From assembly GCA_030077755.1 (NCBI GenBank), contig JAQJZZ010000005.1:1612001-1676000 (forward strand): 64,000 bases of DNA, written 5' to 3'. Position 1 is the stretch's first letter; each line of letters begins with the position of its first letter. This document shows, piece by piece, positions 23,377 through 35,690 of the stretch. The DNA comes from Filosporella fistucella (lineage: Eukaryota; Ascomycota; Leotiomycetes; Helotiales). The notes under the pieces were generated by a model. The model was given only the letters and a program-made list of their open reading frames with translations, ran no database searches and was not told the origin of the DNA. A program made the position numbers and the translations under genes.

Positions 23377-26300
23377 GTACCTGGGTAGCGTGCTCGCTTT
23401 CACTCACCGAATTTGTGGGGAAAACTCAGGGATCGGACAACAACAATGGTGTTTCGCAGCAAGATGCACCACCACCTTTTGGTTTCGACTGTCGAATTAC
23501 AAGTTTGATGTATGAAATGTGGTTCTAGAAGTTGGCTGCTTATTGGGCACTTGCGCGCCCTCAAATGTCGGAGTGCGGCAGCGTCTCGGTTTGGAGTCAT
23601 CACCCAAATCAATATATCCACCATCATCTCATTTGCTATCTCCCTCCCGTTACAGTATCCTTTTCGTCGATGTGACACCCGCCGCGCAATTTAATTTTGC
23701 CCGTCTTTGCCTTGCACTCCACAGCTTTGCGTCATCAAATGATACATCTCACTACACCGTATACCAACCAATCTCTTCTTTGGTACTCACTCACGGGTGC
23801 AAATTGGTGTCTCGTTGGTCTGCTCGTGCTTCATTTGATTTCTCGTGTTCTTTTCAGCCTATTGCTGATGCAGCGATTTGGTGTCTTGCTTGCATCGGTG
23901 GACGGTGATGCGGCACGCTTTTCCTGTTTGTTGGATGCGCTGCTGCCCGGTCTACACCTGATTTGTCGTTGTGGTGACACCTGTTGGTCGCGTGAAGAGT
24001 CTTCGACTTGATGGAAGTGGGTGAGATGGGTTTGATTTGCTTGCTCGTGCTGTCCTGCAGTGGAAACAGTTCGCTGTCTCTAACCGAAGGGTGATGCTGA
24101 CTGCGGTGTTCCAACGAAACTGGGAGACTTGTATTTGCAATCATAAGAACAGTTTAATACTATCATGTCAGACCATCATTTTCCTGTGAGCTCGTCTCCT
24201 GGCATGTTCAGTATCCTCTCTTCCCTTCTCCAACTTGTTGTGTTTTCTTTCAGTTGATTTCGCCTAGTCCATCACCCATGCCATAGTCTTTCCTTCATCT
24301 CTCCATCTCCTTCATCGCAGATACATTGCCAACACCTCAAAATTTCAGCCCCTAGCCAGGAAAAACTTCATGCAAGCCATCTCTGTCTTACAGACCCAAA
24401 TTCGGCTAGAACGCCGAGTACAGCCCTACATCCTAAACCCCGGTTCTAGCTTTGACCATGGGTTTTGGTTTCCACTGTTCCACATCTTCTGTGCATAGTA
24501 TGTGTCTCCTGTGATTCTATCCTCGTCTGTTCACCGAAGACGCTTGGTTTGAAAAAGGCGGTCATCAATCGGGGCAGATAGGAACAAAGTGAGAAGATAT
24601 CTACGAGATAGAAGGTGATCATGGGCAGACTCAAGAGCAACTCATGCTACTGGGCTTAACTTAGGCTGACAGCTTAGACACAACATCAATATACTAGTAG
24701 ATTCAAGTGGATATTGAAATGCTTGGGCTTGGGGGCTTTCAATTTGACTTCCGGTTATGAGTAACAGAATCTGAAAGCTGTAGACCATTCAATCCGCCGA
24801 GTAATTCTTATTTTTTTCAGTAATTACCACCTCAACTATGAACATACCACCAAACTGATGATTCAATTTAGGATTATGCAGCGCGGCGGTAGCATAATTT
24901 GTATTCTTGGTATTTGGGGACAAAATATATTCTGCTGGCAATTCACTGGTGACTTCAAATTTTGAGCATCTCGAGAGAAGATCCGCGATGGGATAGGTTG
25001 ACTTTGGCTAACAGACTCTATATCATAATACAAATAACAAGATCGGGCAATAATTTCTAGTGAAATACACTCGGAGCTTACTCTAGGACTGATAGTGATC
25101 CGGTGATGTTTCAGATCCCGAAATTTGATTCCTACTTCATGGTGAATATTCCTCCCACCAAGAAAGAGTGGAAGCTAAGATTCCCTTGAATGTCTCGTAT
25201 TGCCTCTCTACCCGTTCTTTTCCTAAGATTGGAAGGGTAGGATAAGGCAAACAAAAAGAATGAAGAGATGCATGTACACCGCTAGTTTTCACGAGCTTTA
25301 TCCTTGGATTTCGATCTTTTGGTAATTGTCCCTGGCATAGGCGAGTATGATTGGAGGGGCTGTGCATGAAGGTCTGCTGAATGTCTGCTTCTGTATGAAG
25401 GTGAGTTCTTTGGGATTGTGGGTGGTGTGCTGGTGTGATGGTATGCTGGTATGCTGGGCTTAGGATGAGGGGTGAAGGTGAATATCGGAATAGCAAGTCG
25501 AACTTGGAAATAGAATCAGGCAATGTGACGCTGCTTTATAAACTATTATAGAAGATATTTTAGTCTACTTGCAGATGTTTTGGGATGCTCTTGCCCATCT
25601 GAGATACATGTAGTTCCACCATCGACATTGTCGGGCTACAAGCTAATCCGATTTTTGGCGTGTAAAAAGTTAGGATAATTGCCAGAAAATCTGGTATAAC
25701 ATTGAATAATACTGGTAAATTAAGGGTAAAATATCACAAAAATGGATATAAGCGTCTGCCTTCTTGTAATTGGCAACCATTCGGTTGGTGAAAACTGGCT
25801 TCCAAGCTATATATCATTAACAGTATATTCGTACAACTATCGATCTCCTTGTATTGAACTAGTTATTAAGACATACGGACACTCTCTAGCTCTCTGTCCT
25901 CCTCATCACACATATCTCAGACTTTTGAGAGAGCCTCTCAGCCCTATCTCACCCTTCGTCGTCTCAGGCTCAAGCTATACTAGTATACTAGCTAACAAAC
26001 GGCTCTGAATCACTTTCAAGCCACGTTCCTTCAGGCATCAAAATTTCCATGAACTGGATGCAATGATTCAAACTATTAGTGTAGGATCAAGGCAGTGCAA
26101 AAATCAAGCCCAATTTTGGGTACATGCATGGAACTCGCCGAAGTGTCATTGCCGTGTAAGGAGACTTACTACGTTTGGAGCAGTCAGGTAATATAGGAGC
26201 TTAGGTATTCTTCTCTAGGTATTAGCGGCAATATCAGTAATGAAGAGTATACGTCCCGAACTGTTGTACGTTTCTTCGAGAGAGAGATCACCAACACTTG

Positions 26301-28469
26301 CTCACACGCACACTTCCAAAATCGTCAGTAACCTTCTTATAAAGCCTGCGCATATGCAGTTCTTGTCCTGACAATAGAGTGATCAATGAAATCTCCTCTC
26401 TATCACGCATCTTGCTCTATATATACCGAACAATCTAACGATGAAGACGAGTAAAGCTGCTCGAGTAAGTACCCGCCAAGTACCCGTGATTTCTCCTGAA
26501 ATAGCCGAGCTAGTTGGCCGCTGAATCAGTCGGCGAAAGGTCACATCAGGTTCGGGCTGAAGGAACTGAAACATGAGTAGGCTGTGTAATTAGACACCGA
26601 AATATGGGTGAGTTATAGGAAGGGTTCATCTTGTAAATGATGGGAAGGAGGAGATTCACTGGGATGGGGGTTTCCCCGATTTTCCCTATCTTTGTTCCAT
26701 CATTAAGATGATTACATTTCTGATATGAAGTATGTCGCTAACGTTATAGATTCAGGTGAAGTGATAAGATGGAAGTAGTTTAACATCTCTCAGTATTCTA
26801 TACTAATACCGGAAGAATGTTACAGCCCTCAAACTCGAGTATAGATTTCAACTGCGTAAGCAAATACTCCTATATTCAGCCTGATTTGATAGCGCGCGCT
26901 ACTAGAATGCCAGCTCAAGCATCCGAACCATCGTAAGTCGTGATTAAGGTTTCGCAGTCCGGGATTACCCCGCTCGTAAAAGGCTGCGCAATCAATTCGC
27001 TTTCGCGTTAATGCTCGGGGGGAAGAAGTAGCAAATGGGAGAGAGGTACGAGGAGTATTTGTGGGTGACAGCAAATTTGCTGCGCTTGGGCATAGACGGG
27101 GGAAGTGATACAATCTGCGTACTCTCAAGTAGAAATATGAACAAAAACTACTTTCTTATTGAAAGCTTTAAGAAAGAACTGTTTAGTAGTGGTAGAGTGG
27201 CCGAGCTTTTGAATCAGCTGAACTATCTATACCAAATACCAACGAGAGAGATACCAAATTGCTTTCACTCATCGCAGAGAAGCAGAGGTGAAAGCAAAGC
27301 CTTGTGAGAAAATTACCTGGTTGCCACGCGCAACTAAACCTTGCACTCCATTCTTAAACCCGGTCAGCCCACGCTGTCGACCGCAGCTCCATGTGGGTAA
27401 TTTGACGGCGAAATCAAATTTTCCAAAATTGTTCGCAACGTGGCAAACCACACCGCCCACCTGTAAAAAATCCATCATATTCTAGTAGGTAATACTTGCG
27501 CGGCGCAGGTATCCGGAAGCAGGCTATTCATGGCACATGCGTAACAAAATATGTCTATTGCCTTCCGCGCCTTTGTCTAAGGAATATGACTTGCTGATTC
27601 ATAACATGGATTCACTCGGAAAGATCAGGCACATATAAAGAGACGGCATATGAGTCAATAGCAGGTAGACCGAGTATATAAAGAATTGCTTTCCCGTCGA
27701 CATCTTTTCTTTTACCAAGCTCTCGCCCCCAACTTATCATATTGCTTTCACTCATACCTTGTAAATACGCTACACGCTCCTCCACTAGGGTGCAAGCAAA
27801 CACTTGACCGTCGCGCAAAGTGCAGCTCCGTTGCTTCTTTGGTCTTCTTCGCCAGCGACACGCCAATCATTTGCTGTGAAGGCGCGCGGTGTGATTGCAG
27901 TGGCGTGCCTTAATTTGCAGTCATAACGCAAACGCGCTGCCTAATACCTTGCACAGCCCGGCTCCCAGCCCACATCAATATTCTTCATTCTTTCTCCCGT
28001 AACCAACCTTCCGTCCTTGATCGCAAGCAACCTCATCACAATACCATCGCAATTCCATCACCACATCAACCAAGACATCAATACAGACTGCACTCATCAA
28101 GTATCATTAGATACATCAACACACGCACGTCAGCGGCTACTGTATTGTGCTTTTGCCACTGAAACAGGGACTCTACTTGTATTTCAGCCCTTGCTCACCA
28201 TTCTGCCAACAGACTTGTGACTTGGTCAGGCTGCAATCGTCACACTCGAGAAATCCGGTTGATGTCGAGATAATGCGAATTTCGACTGCAAATACAACTT
28301 CAAGACTGTCATCATATTCATCTTTAGACACTACTTGATTTAGCATCCCTCCAGGAAGCTTGTTACATACTCTTGCCTACTTTTGAGCTCATCTTTCAGC
28401 TCAAACTCAACTCTCTCACCGGTCTCGAGTCAGCCTTACTGCACGCGACGTCGCGACACAGCCTCCCCC
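23377..28469. other. 5.1 kb gene-poor region
   Basis: No coding sequence I can support on either strand. Short frames at 23519-23908, 25137-25523 and 25742-26008 lack family features, Kozak support or paralogues in the window. The region becomes AT-richer from about 24.6 to 26.8 kb. No terminal inverted repeats or transposase remnants were recognised. The last few hundred bases before 28,470 are probably the leader and promoter of the next gene. Confidence 0.45.
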
Positions 28470-30734
28470 ATGAGACCTTTTATTCGTAAATTCTCCCTTC
28501 AGAATATGTCCAAACGTCTCTTTTCTGATCGCGACTCAAATATGATTGATGTGGATGCGGCCCTGCGCCCGGGGAAGCAACAGCGTAGGGTCGAAGGTGC
28601 CAGTGGTACTATCGCCACCGATGTAGAGAATGTGATGGACAACTGGTTCATCTCCTCGAAAGAAGAAAAGGCCCAGAGAACGTCCTCAAATGTCGCTGAG
28701 AAGCGAGCGTGGGAAGCAAGGAGAGCCCTGGATCCGGAGCCAGAGAAATGCCAGTGCGGTTCCTGGTTTTATTCCAGAGGTACGAATGAGATCAAGTATG
28801 TTGCGAAACAGAAGTCTCTGTCGGGAAAGACAGAAGAGCTCTCACTGCGACATCACGCCTTCCCAGCAGAAGGTGCTGATAGGCAGATCTCGTGGATTTA
28901 TCATGATTTTTGGCTGTGTGGCAACCGAGACAGGTTTTTGAAAGCCTTAGATGAGTACGTCGCCCTGCAAATTTCTCACCAGAACGAGCGTGCTAACATC
29001 GATAGTCATTATACAAAAAAACAAGACTGTATCCCTGAAGAAACAGTCTGGAAAATATTTACAACATTAATATGGGAGCTCGTTCCATCAGTAGGTTCCT
29101 TGCCGCAAACACGCCATTTCAGAGCTAACATTGAACAGAAAGAAGCAAGGCCGAATGATCCGCCTCATATAGTCGAGCATCCAAATACGATTTGGCAGGT
29201 CGGAAAGTGTATGTTTCAAATCATCACTCATGGTCGCTTCTGGGACGACGAGAATAACGTCCTGAATCCCGTCGACAATGGGCAGAAGTTCGGCGAGTAC
29301 AAGAAAAAAGTTCTGCAACAAAAGTACAGCAAAAATTTGTTAAAACACATTTTAGCTTGTCTCGCGGTAAGGGAAAATGCCCGGCCGACAAGAGCAGAGC
29401 TTCTCGCTCATTTCCGGGATATCGCGGCTGTGTATGCTGGAACGTACAAGCGACCAAAAATTGATGATGAGCCTGGAAAAGAGTGCCAACGAACGCATGA
29501 GTTGATTCCAAAATATCTCACTAATCAAGAATTTGAAGCTTATGAGACACTTATTCGAGTTGTCAAGGAGAGAAAAGAAGCAGACAAATACCTCGAGCTA
29601 ACACCTCTTGTCTTCACAATCACCGATCTTGCCAAAGATTACGATGACCTCTTAGCAATGATTTGTTTGAAAGAACTTCATCGATTAGGTGTGATTCGAC
29701 TTAGTGGATTTGTCGCAAATCTTACTCCTGCAGATAAGAGAGCCTTATTTGGACGTGGTGCTCTCGATTCTCTTAAGTTGAAGAACATACCCATTGGCGA
29801 GGGCACCATTGGAGATCCGAATCGTGACCTTTTCAATTATCCCCACGAATTTGATAACACCGATGATTTCATGGCTCATGACGCAAAGATCCCGACAGGC
29901 GATGAGCTGCTAGAAAAGACCTTCAAAGAACGGAAGAAGAAGCTCACAATTCTCACGATCTCCAGCTTACGAGACATAGCTCAGTTTGAGCAAAAGCACC
30001 CTGATCTTGTCAAGCAAGGAACAAGTAATTTCGTTATGCAGGGTGGATACCGAATGGTCGATGACCATCTAATCGCTGACGAAGCCGCGCAAAACAACAA
30101 ATTCGACATGGAGTCTGCTCAATATTTCCATACCTTCATTCAAAAAAACAAAATCCCATCAACGGTTTGGACCAAAGTGGCTGCAGCTGCTGTACCACTT
30201 TACAATAATCTCTTCGAGTACCTGGCTGACAGCGGCCACGTTCTCGGTCCTTATCTGCGCAAAACACAAGTAGAGCAAGATCTCAAGTTTTACCAGAGAT
30301 CGTGTAGTAGTGAACCATTCGCGCCACACATGACGCAGGATTGGTACGTCACTACCAAATCGACCTGGTTTGCTGCCGGTCATGAACCAGATGAAGAATA
30401 CCCAATGGGCGAAGCCATGGTTCCTTATTTCACCAAAATCATTGCCTATGACGCCCTTGCCGCAGTTGGGTGCTCAGGCAATGATGTCTTGGAGGCATTA
30501 GGTATTAATAAACCTTTAGTGAAGAGAACCGACGCGGAAGACAAGTTACATACTATTGTTGGTGTACCCGAGATCAGGGCATCAGATAAATCTGATGGAT
30601 TACCTGCCGAGGAGAATTTTGATGCTGTGAAGATGGGAGTTGTGATCACGGCGCTGATCAAAGGAAGTATACTGGCTGTGCAACAGAACTTCGATAGCGA
30701 GAATGAAGACTCGCTGAAGGCGTTTGGTGGATAG
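28470..30734 (+). CDS. Kinase-lobe-like region fused to a nucleoside-hydrolase-like domain
   Basis: 754 aa from the ATG at 28470. The frame is open back to 28383 without an ATG, so an upstream exon is possible. The C-terminal half resembles inosine-uridine nucleoside hydrolases, Ca-dependent enzymes that cut N-ribosidic bonds. It has TDLAKDYDDLLA (first Asp near residue 386, pattern DxxxxxDD), VANLTPADKRALFGRGALD, FVMQGGYRM, AAQNNKFDMESAQYF (Asn near 542) and IIAYDALAAVG (Asp near 661). The second Asp of the usual DxDxxxDD is Ala here. The middle (about 200-330) looks like the C-lobe of a protein kinase (PEETVWKIFTTLIWEL, TIWQVGKCMFQIIT, RENARPTRAELLAHF) but without a recognisable HRD or DFG motif. 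The N-terminus is Ser/Arg-rich and may be disordered. No partner gene is evident. Hydrolase class fairly sure; kinase relation tentative. Confidence 0.72.
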   Translation: MRPFIRKFSLQNMSKRLFSDRDSNMIDVDAALRPGKQQRRVEGASGTIATDVENVMDNWFISSKEEKAQRTSSNVAEKRAWEARRALDPEPEKCQCGSWFYSRGTNEIKYVAKQKSLSGKTEELSLRHHAFPAEGADRQISWIYHDFWLCGNRDRFLKALDEYVALQISHQNERANIDSHYTKKQDCIPEETVWKIFTTLIWELVPSVGSLPQTRHFRANIEQKEARPNDPPHIVEHPNTIWQVGKCMFQIITHGRFWDDENNVLNPVDNGQKFGEYKKKVLQQKYSKNLLKHILACLAVRENARPTRAELLAHFRDIAAVYAGTYKRPKIDDEPGKECQRTHELIPKYLTNQEFEAYETLIRVVKERKEADKYLELTPLVFTITDLAKDYDDLLAMICLKELHRLGVIRLSGFVANLTPADKRALFGRGALDSLKLKNIPIGEGTIGDPNRDLFNYPHEFDNTDDFMAHDAKIPTGDELLEKTFKERKKKLTILTISSLRDIAQFEQKHPDLVKQGTSNFVMQGGYRMVDDHLIADEAAQNNKFDMESAQYFHTFIQKNKIPSTVWTKVAAAAVPLYNNLFEYLADSGHVLGPYLRKTQVEQDLKFYQRSCSSEPFAPHMTQDWYVTTKSTWFAAGHEPDEEYPMGEAMVPYFTKIIAYDALAAVGCSGNDVLEALGINKPLVKRTDAEDKLHTIVGVPEIRASDKSDGLPAEENFDAVKMGVVITALIKGSILAVQQNFDSENEDSLKAFGG

Positions 30735-31093
30735 TCAAGGTTGGTGGAAGGGCGTTTGGAGTTGTAGGCGTTGCCTCGTTCGTGGCTGCATTGATTTGGA
30801 CATCATCGACCTGTATATTACTTATAACCGTACTCATAGAGCACTGCCCCAAAGCAATGGATTATTGTTGAGTTCCATTCAACCTACAAAAATTTAGACG
30901 TGATATCACTATCTCCTGCTTGAAATATGATTATAGACACTACCTGGCTCGGGGTATTTGAACGTCTCTTCCAACTTTCATATGGATTGCTTTTCAGGGA
31001 ACTGATTCTAAAACTGCCATTCGACCAAAAATTTGGCTGCCGCTAGGGGCAATTATTCAGTATTGAGCAAAAGGTGACTAATATACCACAAAC
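30735..31093. other. Short gap between convergent genes
   Basis: About 360 bases between convergent 3' ends; no gene seen. Confidence 0.5.
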
Positions 31094-32106
31094 CTACCAA
31101 GTCAACCATACACCCAGCCCAACAGCCAAAACAGGTACAACCACCCTTCCCATCTTGACCACAAAATCCCTATACTTCGCCCTCATATGCACATCAGCTT
31201 CCTCCCTAAAAGCCTCCACTCCATTACCCTTTGGGAATTCTACTTCCGGCACCTCCACTCCCAAAAACCCACAAAGCCTCTCCCATCCCTCACCCATCTC
31301 CAATTCCAACAATCTCCCTTCTTCCCCTCTCTCCTTCACAGCATTCTTAACACTCTCCCCATACATCTCATAATAGTCTTTTCCATATTGTTCAAAATCA
31401 CTTTCCCAAGCATATTTCTCACATTTATCACTCATTTTACATAATAATCTTTCAGTTTTATCCCAGAGAGCTGGAAGGCGGTAGTACAAAGATTTGTAGC
31501 GAGGATGACAGACCGTGGAAAGCATGCTTTGGTACCAGGAGGAGAGGGAACGGTTTGTGTAGATGATCTTTGCTGTGGGGTAGGCGGATATTAGTTCGGG
31601 TGCGAAGAGGAGAGCTGGGAGGTCTGATATTCCCTGGGTAGGTGTTAGGAGGTTGAAGTCTTCGAGGAGGGAAATTTGAAGAAGTGGTTTGGATTTTTTG
31701 GAAAGTCATATAAGCTTCTGAGAGAGAGAGGACGATCATAAAGGATACAGTGAGAGAATAAGAGATACATACGTCACAGTCCCAAAAAATATGATCCCAC
31801 TCCTCTTTCCCAAAGGGTCGTCCTTTTCCTTCGAATTTTGCTTCTATAGCAGCGATCCAGAACGCAAAATCATCGCCATCGTAGCCTAGATGGTAAACAT
31901 TCTCTAGACCGAGCATCTCGAGTGCCGTTTTCATTGCTACATAGGTCAGATAATCGGATTTGTATATAAGTGGAGAGAAAGTCAGTCGATTAAAAGAGAC
32001 GTAGGGAGAAGGACGTACATGTTGTTCCTGTACGGGACAAAGAGAGATTTAGGACTTTCATTGGGATCGTGCGTTTACGAAGGGGTTTGTTAGAGGGAAA
32101 GGACAT
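31094..32106 (-). CDS. Sulfotransferase-like P-loop protein with C-terminal membrane anchor
   Basis: 263 aa from exons 32106-32019, 31936-31773 and 31633-31094. The phosphosulfate-binding loop is formed across intron 1: LNLSLSRTGTTSMKTALEML. The central part includes FWDCDGISDLPALLFAPELI (across intron 2) and KIIYTNRSLSSWYQSML, the usual order in the fungal Sulfotransfer_4 family of short P-loop sulfotransferase-like proteins. The C-terminus is a hydrophobic stretch (VVVPVLAVGLGVWLTW) that could anchor it in a membrane. Family members are often found beside secondary-metabolite genes, but few have a known substrate. Starting at the internal MKVLNLS (15 codons later) is possible. Intron 2 is long (139 nt) for this window. 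Confidence 0.85.
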
Positions 32107-33197
32107 TTTGGGATTTGTGTGGTGGATTCGGATGCTGGAAAGAATATAGATATGATTCGCGTCGATGGCATGAGTATATACTGGACAGCATATGTGGTTT
32201 GCGATTATCTTCATTGGGAGCGAATGTAGGACTACTTCCAGGTTTATGCTGACCTTGAATATTTCGAGTATAGTTTTCTCTTGAGCATCCTAAGTTCCGA
32301 ACAGCTGACATTCTAGGCAGCTTTCTGACGGTATCTTGACGTGAGCTCCGTATATCGGAATTCTACATAGCACCACCCTTTCTGAGAACTTGAATTGTGC
32401 CATTGGATCTAGATTCAGTATCTCATGCATAGCGACGAAGCATCTCGGGTCTTTTTGAGTAGAAAAAGCAAAAGTGTGCCTTCAATCTTTGAGGAGTATG
32501 CATATCGGGTATATGGAGAGCTCAGCTGGTCAGATCCTGCATGATACGGTTTCCTACATACACATCCCAAGCCCGGATCCAAGTGGTTGCTCATGCAGGC
32601 GTTACAGGGATATACATCTTGCATAACCGTTCTCAGCGCGAGGAAAATCATCTCCATTTTTGCTAGAAACGAGAGATCATGCCGTACGGCATCTAAGGTT
32701 GACGTGAAAATCGCCTGATAGTTGTGAATGATGCAGCTGGTGCAGATATTGAGTGGGCTGAAATTAAGCTAGATACGATTTTGTTGACTGACATGCCTTC
32801 AATCTCGGAATCCAAAGGCAAATGTCTCATATTTAAGGATTCAGCTCGGTGTTGCAGGTCGAGAAATGAGGGTGGAGAGCTATGGGCGGTCTGGATCTGT
32901 GACAATTCTGCGAGCCGGGTTGAATGGAAGATGTGGGATGTGCCAGAGCAAACTGTTAGAGTGGCATTGCTCTTGGGGCATGTTGTAATTGATCTTCCGA
33001 TAAGCAAAGGATGGTGTCTAGTTCTAAAATGACCCAAGATTGGTGATGAAACGTTGTTCTGTGATTTCACTTTCAGTTCATGTGTCTGCTGTCTGTAGGA
33101 ACGAGACATTGATATCAATTCGGTGTCATATAATACCACGGCGAAGTTGGAGGGAGATTAAAGTATCCAGATCAGTATTGAAAAAGATACAAATAGG
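32107..33197. other. Divergent upstream region of sulfotransferase-like and ALDH-fusion genes
   Basis: About 1.1 kb with overlapping frames at 32724-33032 (+) and 32693-33139 (-). Neither shows domain features and they overlap each other. Treated as promoter and spacer. Confidence 0.4.
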
Positions 33198-35102
33198 ATG
33201 TATTTTCATCTCCCTTCAAAGTTTAAACACGGAGCCGCTCAGATATCTGATTCTTACTCAATGGTACCGATGATGGAGGGCATCATGATGGACGGATGCC
33301 TCCAGGAGTACCTTCCTGCTTACAATCACTACACTACCTCTTCCAAAACGATCGGGGCCCCTACAGTTGCCATTGTGGAAGTCGACGACAAAGACCAGCT
33401 CAATCCAGAAGCATTGGACTTTGAGATTAAGAAAGGGGCGGTACATCGATTTATGGAACATTTGACTTCCGTTAGGGGCGATCTGACATTCGAGCTAGCG
33501 ACATATCAGAGTTATGCCGCAACTCACGATGAGTTCGAGAGGATCTTTGAATGTTTCGAGTCGCTCGATGAGATCCGACATTACCTTACTCGAAGGACTG
33601 GCACTGTTGCCGTCTTCTTCCCCTTGAATCTTCCTCTCTACGCACTCTGTCTCTATGGGATCATACCCTCGCTGGTCTCAGATCAAATCTATATTCGAGC
33701 ACCGCAACGAATGACCACTCTCATACAAAAAATCCTTCCGCTTCTCCAAGTCGAACGCTTCTTTCCCAACATTGCTATTGCGTTCGTTGATAGAGAAGAC
33801 TTTGTCAAGACTTACGTTACCAGAGCGGATGTTACTATTTTCACTGGGAAGCTCAGCAATGCCCAACATGTCATGGCGCAAACGAAAAAGGACAGCCTAT
33901 TTTTATTCAATGGTTGGGGATGCAATCCAATTGTTCTTGGTCAAGGTGCGGATCTTGACTTTGCATCAACAAAGGCTGTGGACGCTAGACTCTTCTGCAG
34001 TGGCCAAGATTGCGCAGCTCCAGATACAATCCTGGTTCATCGAGACCACGTTGCAGATTTCGTGGATCAACTGAAGACGAAACTCGAAGAAGTGAAAATA
34101 GGCGATTACCATGATCCGGAAGTGAGAGTCGGAAAGCTCACGGATCACGGACAAATACATCTGATCTCTGCATTGCTGCTCAAGTTCAATGACAACATTG
34201 TCTACGGAGGATGTATCGACTATCAAGCTTCCATCATTCATCCCACAGTCATTGTTGCTCCTCTAAGTGAGAAACTTAACTACGAAGAGCTATTCGCACC
34301 AGTCTTTATCATCAGCGTATACGATGACGATGCTTCACTTGCATTGTATTTCGAACACCCACAATACATTGAGAATGAAATGTACATTTCTCTCTTTGGC
34401 ACGAGTCCCTATGTCAGCTCTATGAAACGATCAATTGTCATCAAAGATAAAACTGTATTCGATACAGACAGAGGAAACGATGAATTTGGCGGTCATAGCA
34501 TTGGTGCATCTTTCGTTAGCACTAACCGGAATATCGTTCCTAAACCTGTCCTGGTTCCACGAGATATTTACGAATTTCTGGACACTGAGCGAGGACACAA
34601 AAAGCTAGCGCCAGGAACACAAAAGAAGATTGGGAAGAGAGTCTCTCAGTGCATGAGAGACACCTTTGGATCAAATTTGGTATTTGGTTTCTCGTTTGGA
34701 AGTATTGCTGATGGGACAGCGTCCCTGAAAAGTGATATCAACACCATGATTGTGGTGAAAGAGAAGGAATCCGGCCAGATTCGGGAGTATCTGGAATGGC
34801 TTGCAGCTTACCATGTCCGGATGAAATTGGTGATGAACAAAGCCCTACCGGCTGAAATTTTCAGCTTCGAAGAGCTGGAACAGTTGGTTCTGCTAATGGA
34901 GGGTGTGAATGAGACGTGCAAGTCAACAGCTTCTCAGTCTGTGGCTTGGATTGATGCTTTACTAGGAGCACAGCGAGGGGTAGCTGGTGACAAAACGCTG
35001 GCTATTCAGTACAGACATAGAATCCAGGCAGTGTTACGGACATTCACTGGAGGCGAGCAAAGTGGTAAGGTTGTGGGGGCACACACCAAAAATGTGGCTT
35101 GA
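33198..35102 (+). CDS. Aldehyde dehydrogenase-like / nucleotidyltransferase-like fusion
   Basis: Intron-free, 634 aa. Residues about 60-430 follow an aldehyde dehydrogenase: a Rossmann-type region (TVAVFFPLNLPLYALCLYGI), the segment FNGWGCNPIVLGQGADLDFA equivalent to the ELGGKxP motif, and RLFCSGQDCAAPDTILVHRD with the catalytic-type Cys near residue 272. The usual general-base Glu before GGK appears replaced (FNGWG). From about 480 on there is a nucleotidyltransferase-like fold: VFGFSFGSIADGTASLKSDINTMIVV, matching GSxAxGTxxxxSDxD but with Asn 515 in place of the second Asp. So both active sites deviate from the textbook pattern, and the protein may bind rather than convert substrates. Start uncertain: the ATG at 33198 has A at -3; the next in-frame ATG is 33261. 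First gene of the 33-42 kb set. Confidence 0.78.
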   Translation: MYFHLPSKFKHGAAQISDSYSMVPMMEGIMMDGCLQEYLPAYNHYTTSSKTIGAPTVAIVEVDDKDQLNPEALDFEIKKGAVHRFMEHLTSVRGDLTFELATYQSYAATHDEFERIFECFESLDEIRHYLTRRTGTVAVFFPLNLPLYALCLYGIIPSLVSDQIYIRAPQRMTTLIQKILPLLQVERFFPNIAIAFVDREDFVKTYVTRADVTIFTGKLSNAQHVMAQTKKDSLFLFNGWGCNPIVLGQGADLDFASTKAVDARLFCSGQDCAAPDTILVHRDHVADFVDQLKTKLEEVKIGDYHDPEVRVGKLTDHGQIHLISALLLKFNDNIVYGGCIDYQASIIHPTVIVAPLSEKLNYEELFAPVFIISVYDDDASLALYFEHPQYIENEMYISLFGTSPYVSSMKRSIVIKDKTVFDTDRGNDEFGGHSIGASFVSTNRNIVPKPVLVPRDIYEFLDTERGHKKLAPGTQKKIGKRVSQCMRDTFGSNLVFGFSFGSIADGTASLKSDINTMIVVKEKESGQIREYLEWLAAYHVRMKLVMNKALPAEIFSFEELEQLVLLMEGVNETCKSTASQSVAWIDALLGAQRGVAGDKTLAIQYRHRIQAVLRTFTGGEQSGKVVGAHTKNVA

Positions 35103-35690
35103 ATGGGGTATCTTGGATCAGCAATCGATCATCTAATTCTGATTAATCATTTCTGACATGCCTATAACCCGGTTACCTTCATCTCGTGCATATCCACTAC
35201 AGCACTGTTCTACAAATCTCCGAATTAGATCTTCATTGCAGATCTTGTCTTACACACCATCCTCGTTCCTCAAATACACTGCATGTTAGCTGCGTCCTGA
35301 AATGCGGAGAATTCCCGGATATCAATATATATATTAAACATCCGCCTGCGGCACCGCCCGCAATTGAAGGCTGCATGAACCCTGGGAAGTGACTTGCATA
35401 TTTATCTCATGACTAAAAAGCCAACCGTGGGGTCCCCAAAATCCTGGTTCCGCGGCGTATATGGTCTTTGCGGGTTCTGAGCCATAATTGGACTGGCAAT
35501 TTGGGCGGTATTGGATCTTTAGCTCAGGGTGTGCTATTTTTGCTCCGAGCTCGCCGTACTTTCTAGCTACCACGTATGTATCACGAGAAACAGGATTGAT
35601 ATGCTGGATACTCTGTAGAAATTAGAGCCACTCTTCTTTTTGAAGCAAGAGGTCTGAAGGATTTGCTTCAAGACGAACTGCAATCAGAAA
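35103..35690. other. Spacer upstream of MFS transporter
   Basis: About 590 bases with no supported gene. A minus-strand frame covering 35334-35915 overlaps the first transporter exons and was rejected. Confidence 0.45.

Noticed and set aside
25137..25523. 128-codon minus-strand ORF in the gene-poor region
   Set aside because: His/Pro/Ser-rich composition without motif; likely chance.
27190..27240. tRNA-like stretch (gtagtggtagagtggccgagc)
   Set aside because: No acceptor stem, anticodon loop or T-loop could be folded around it.
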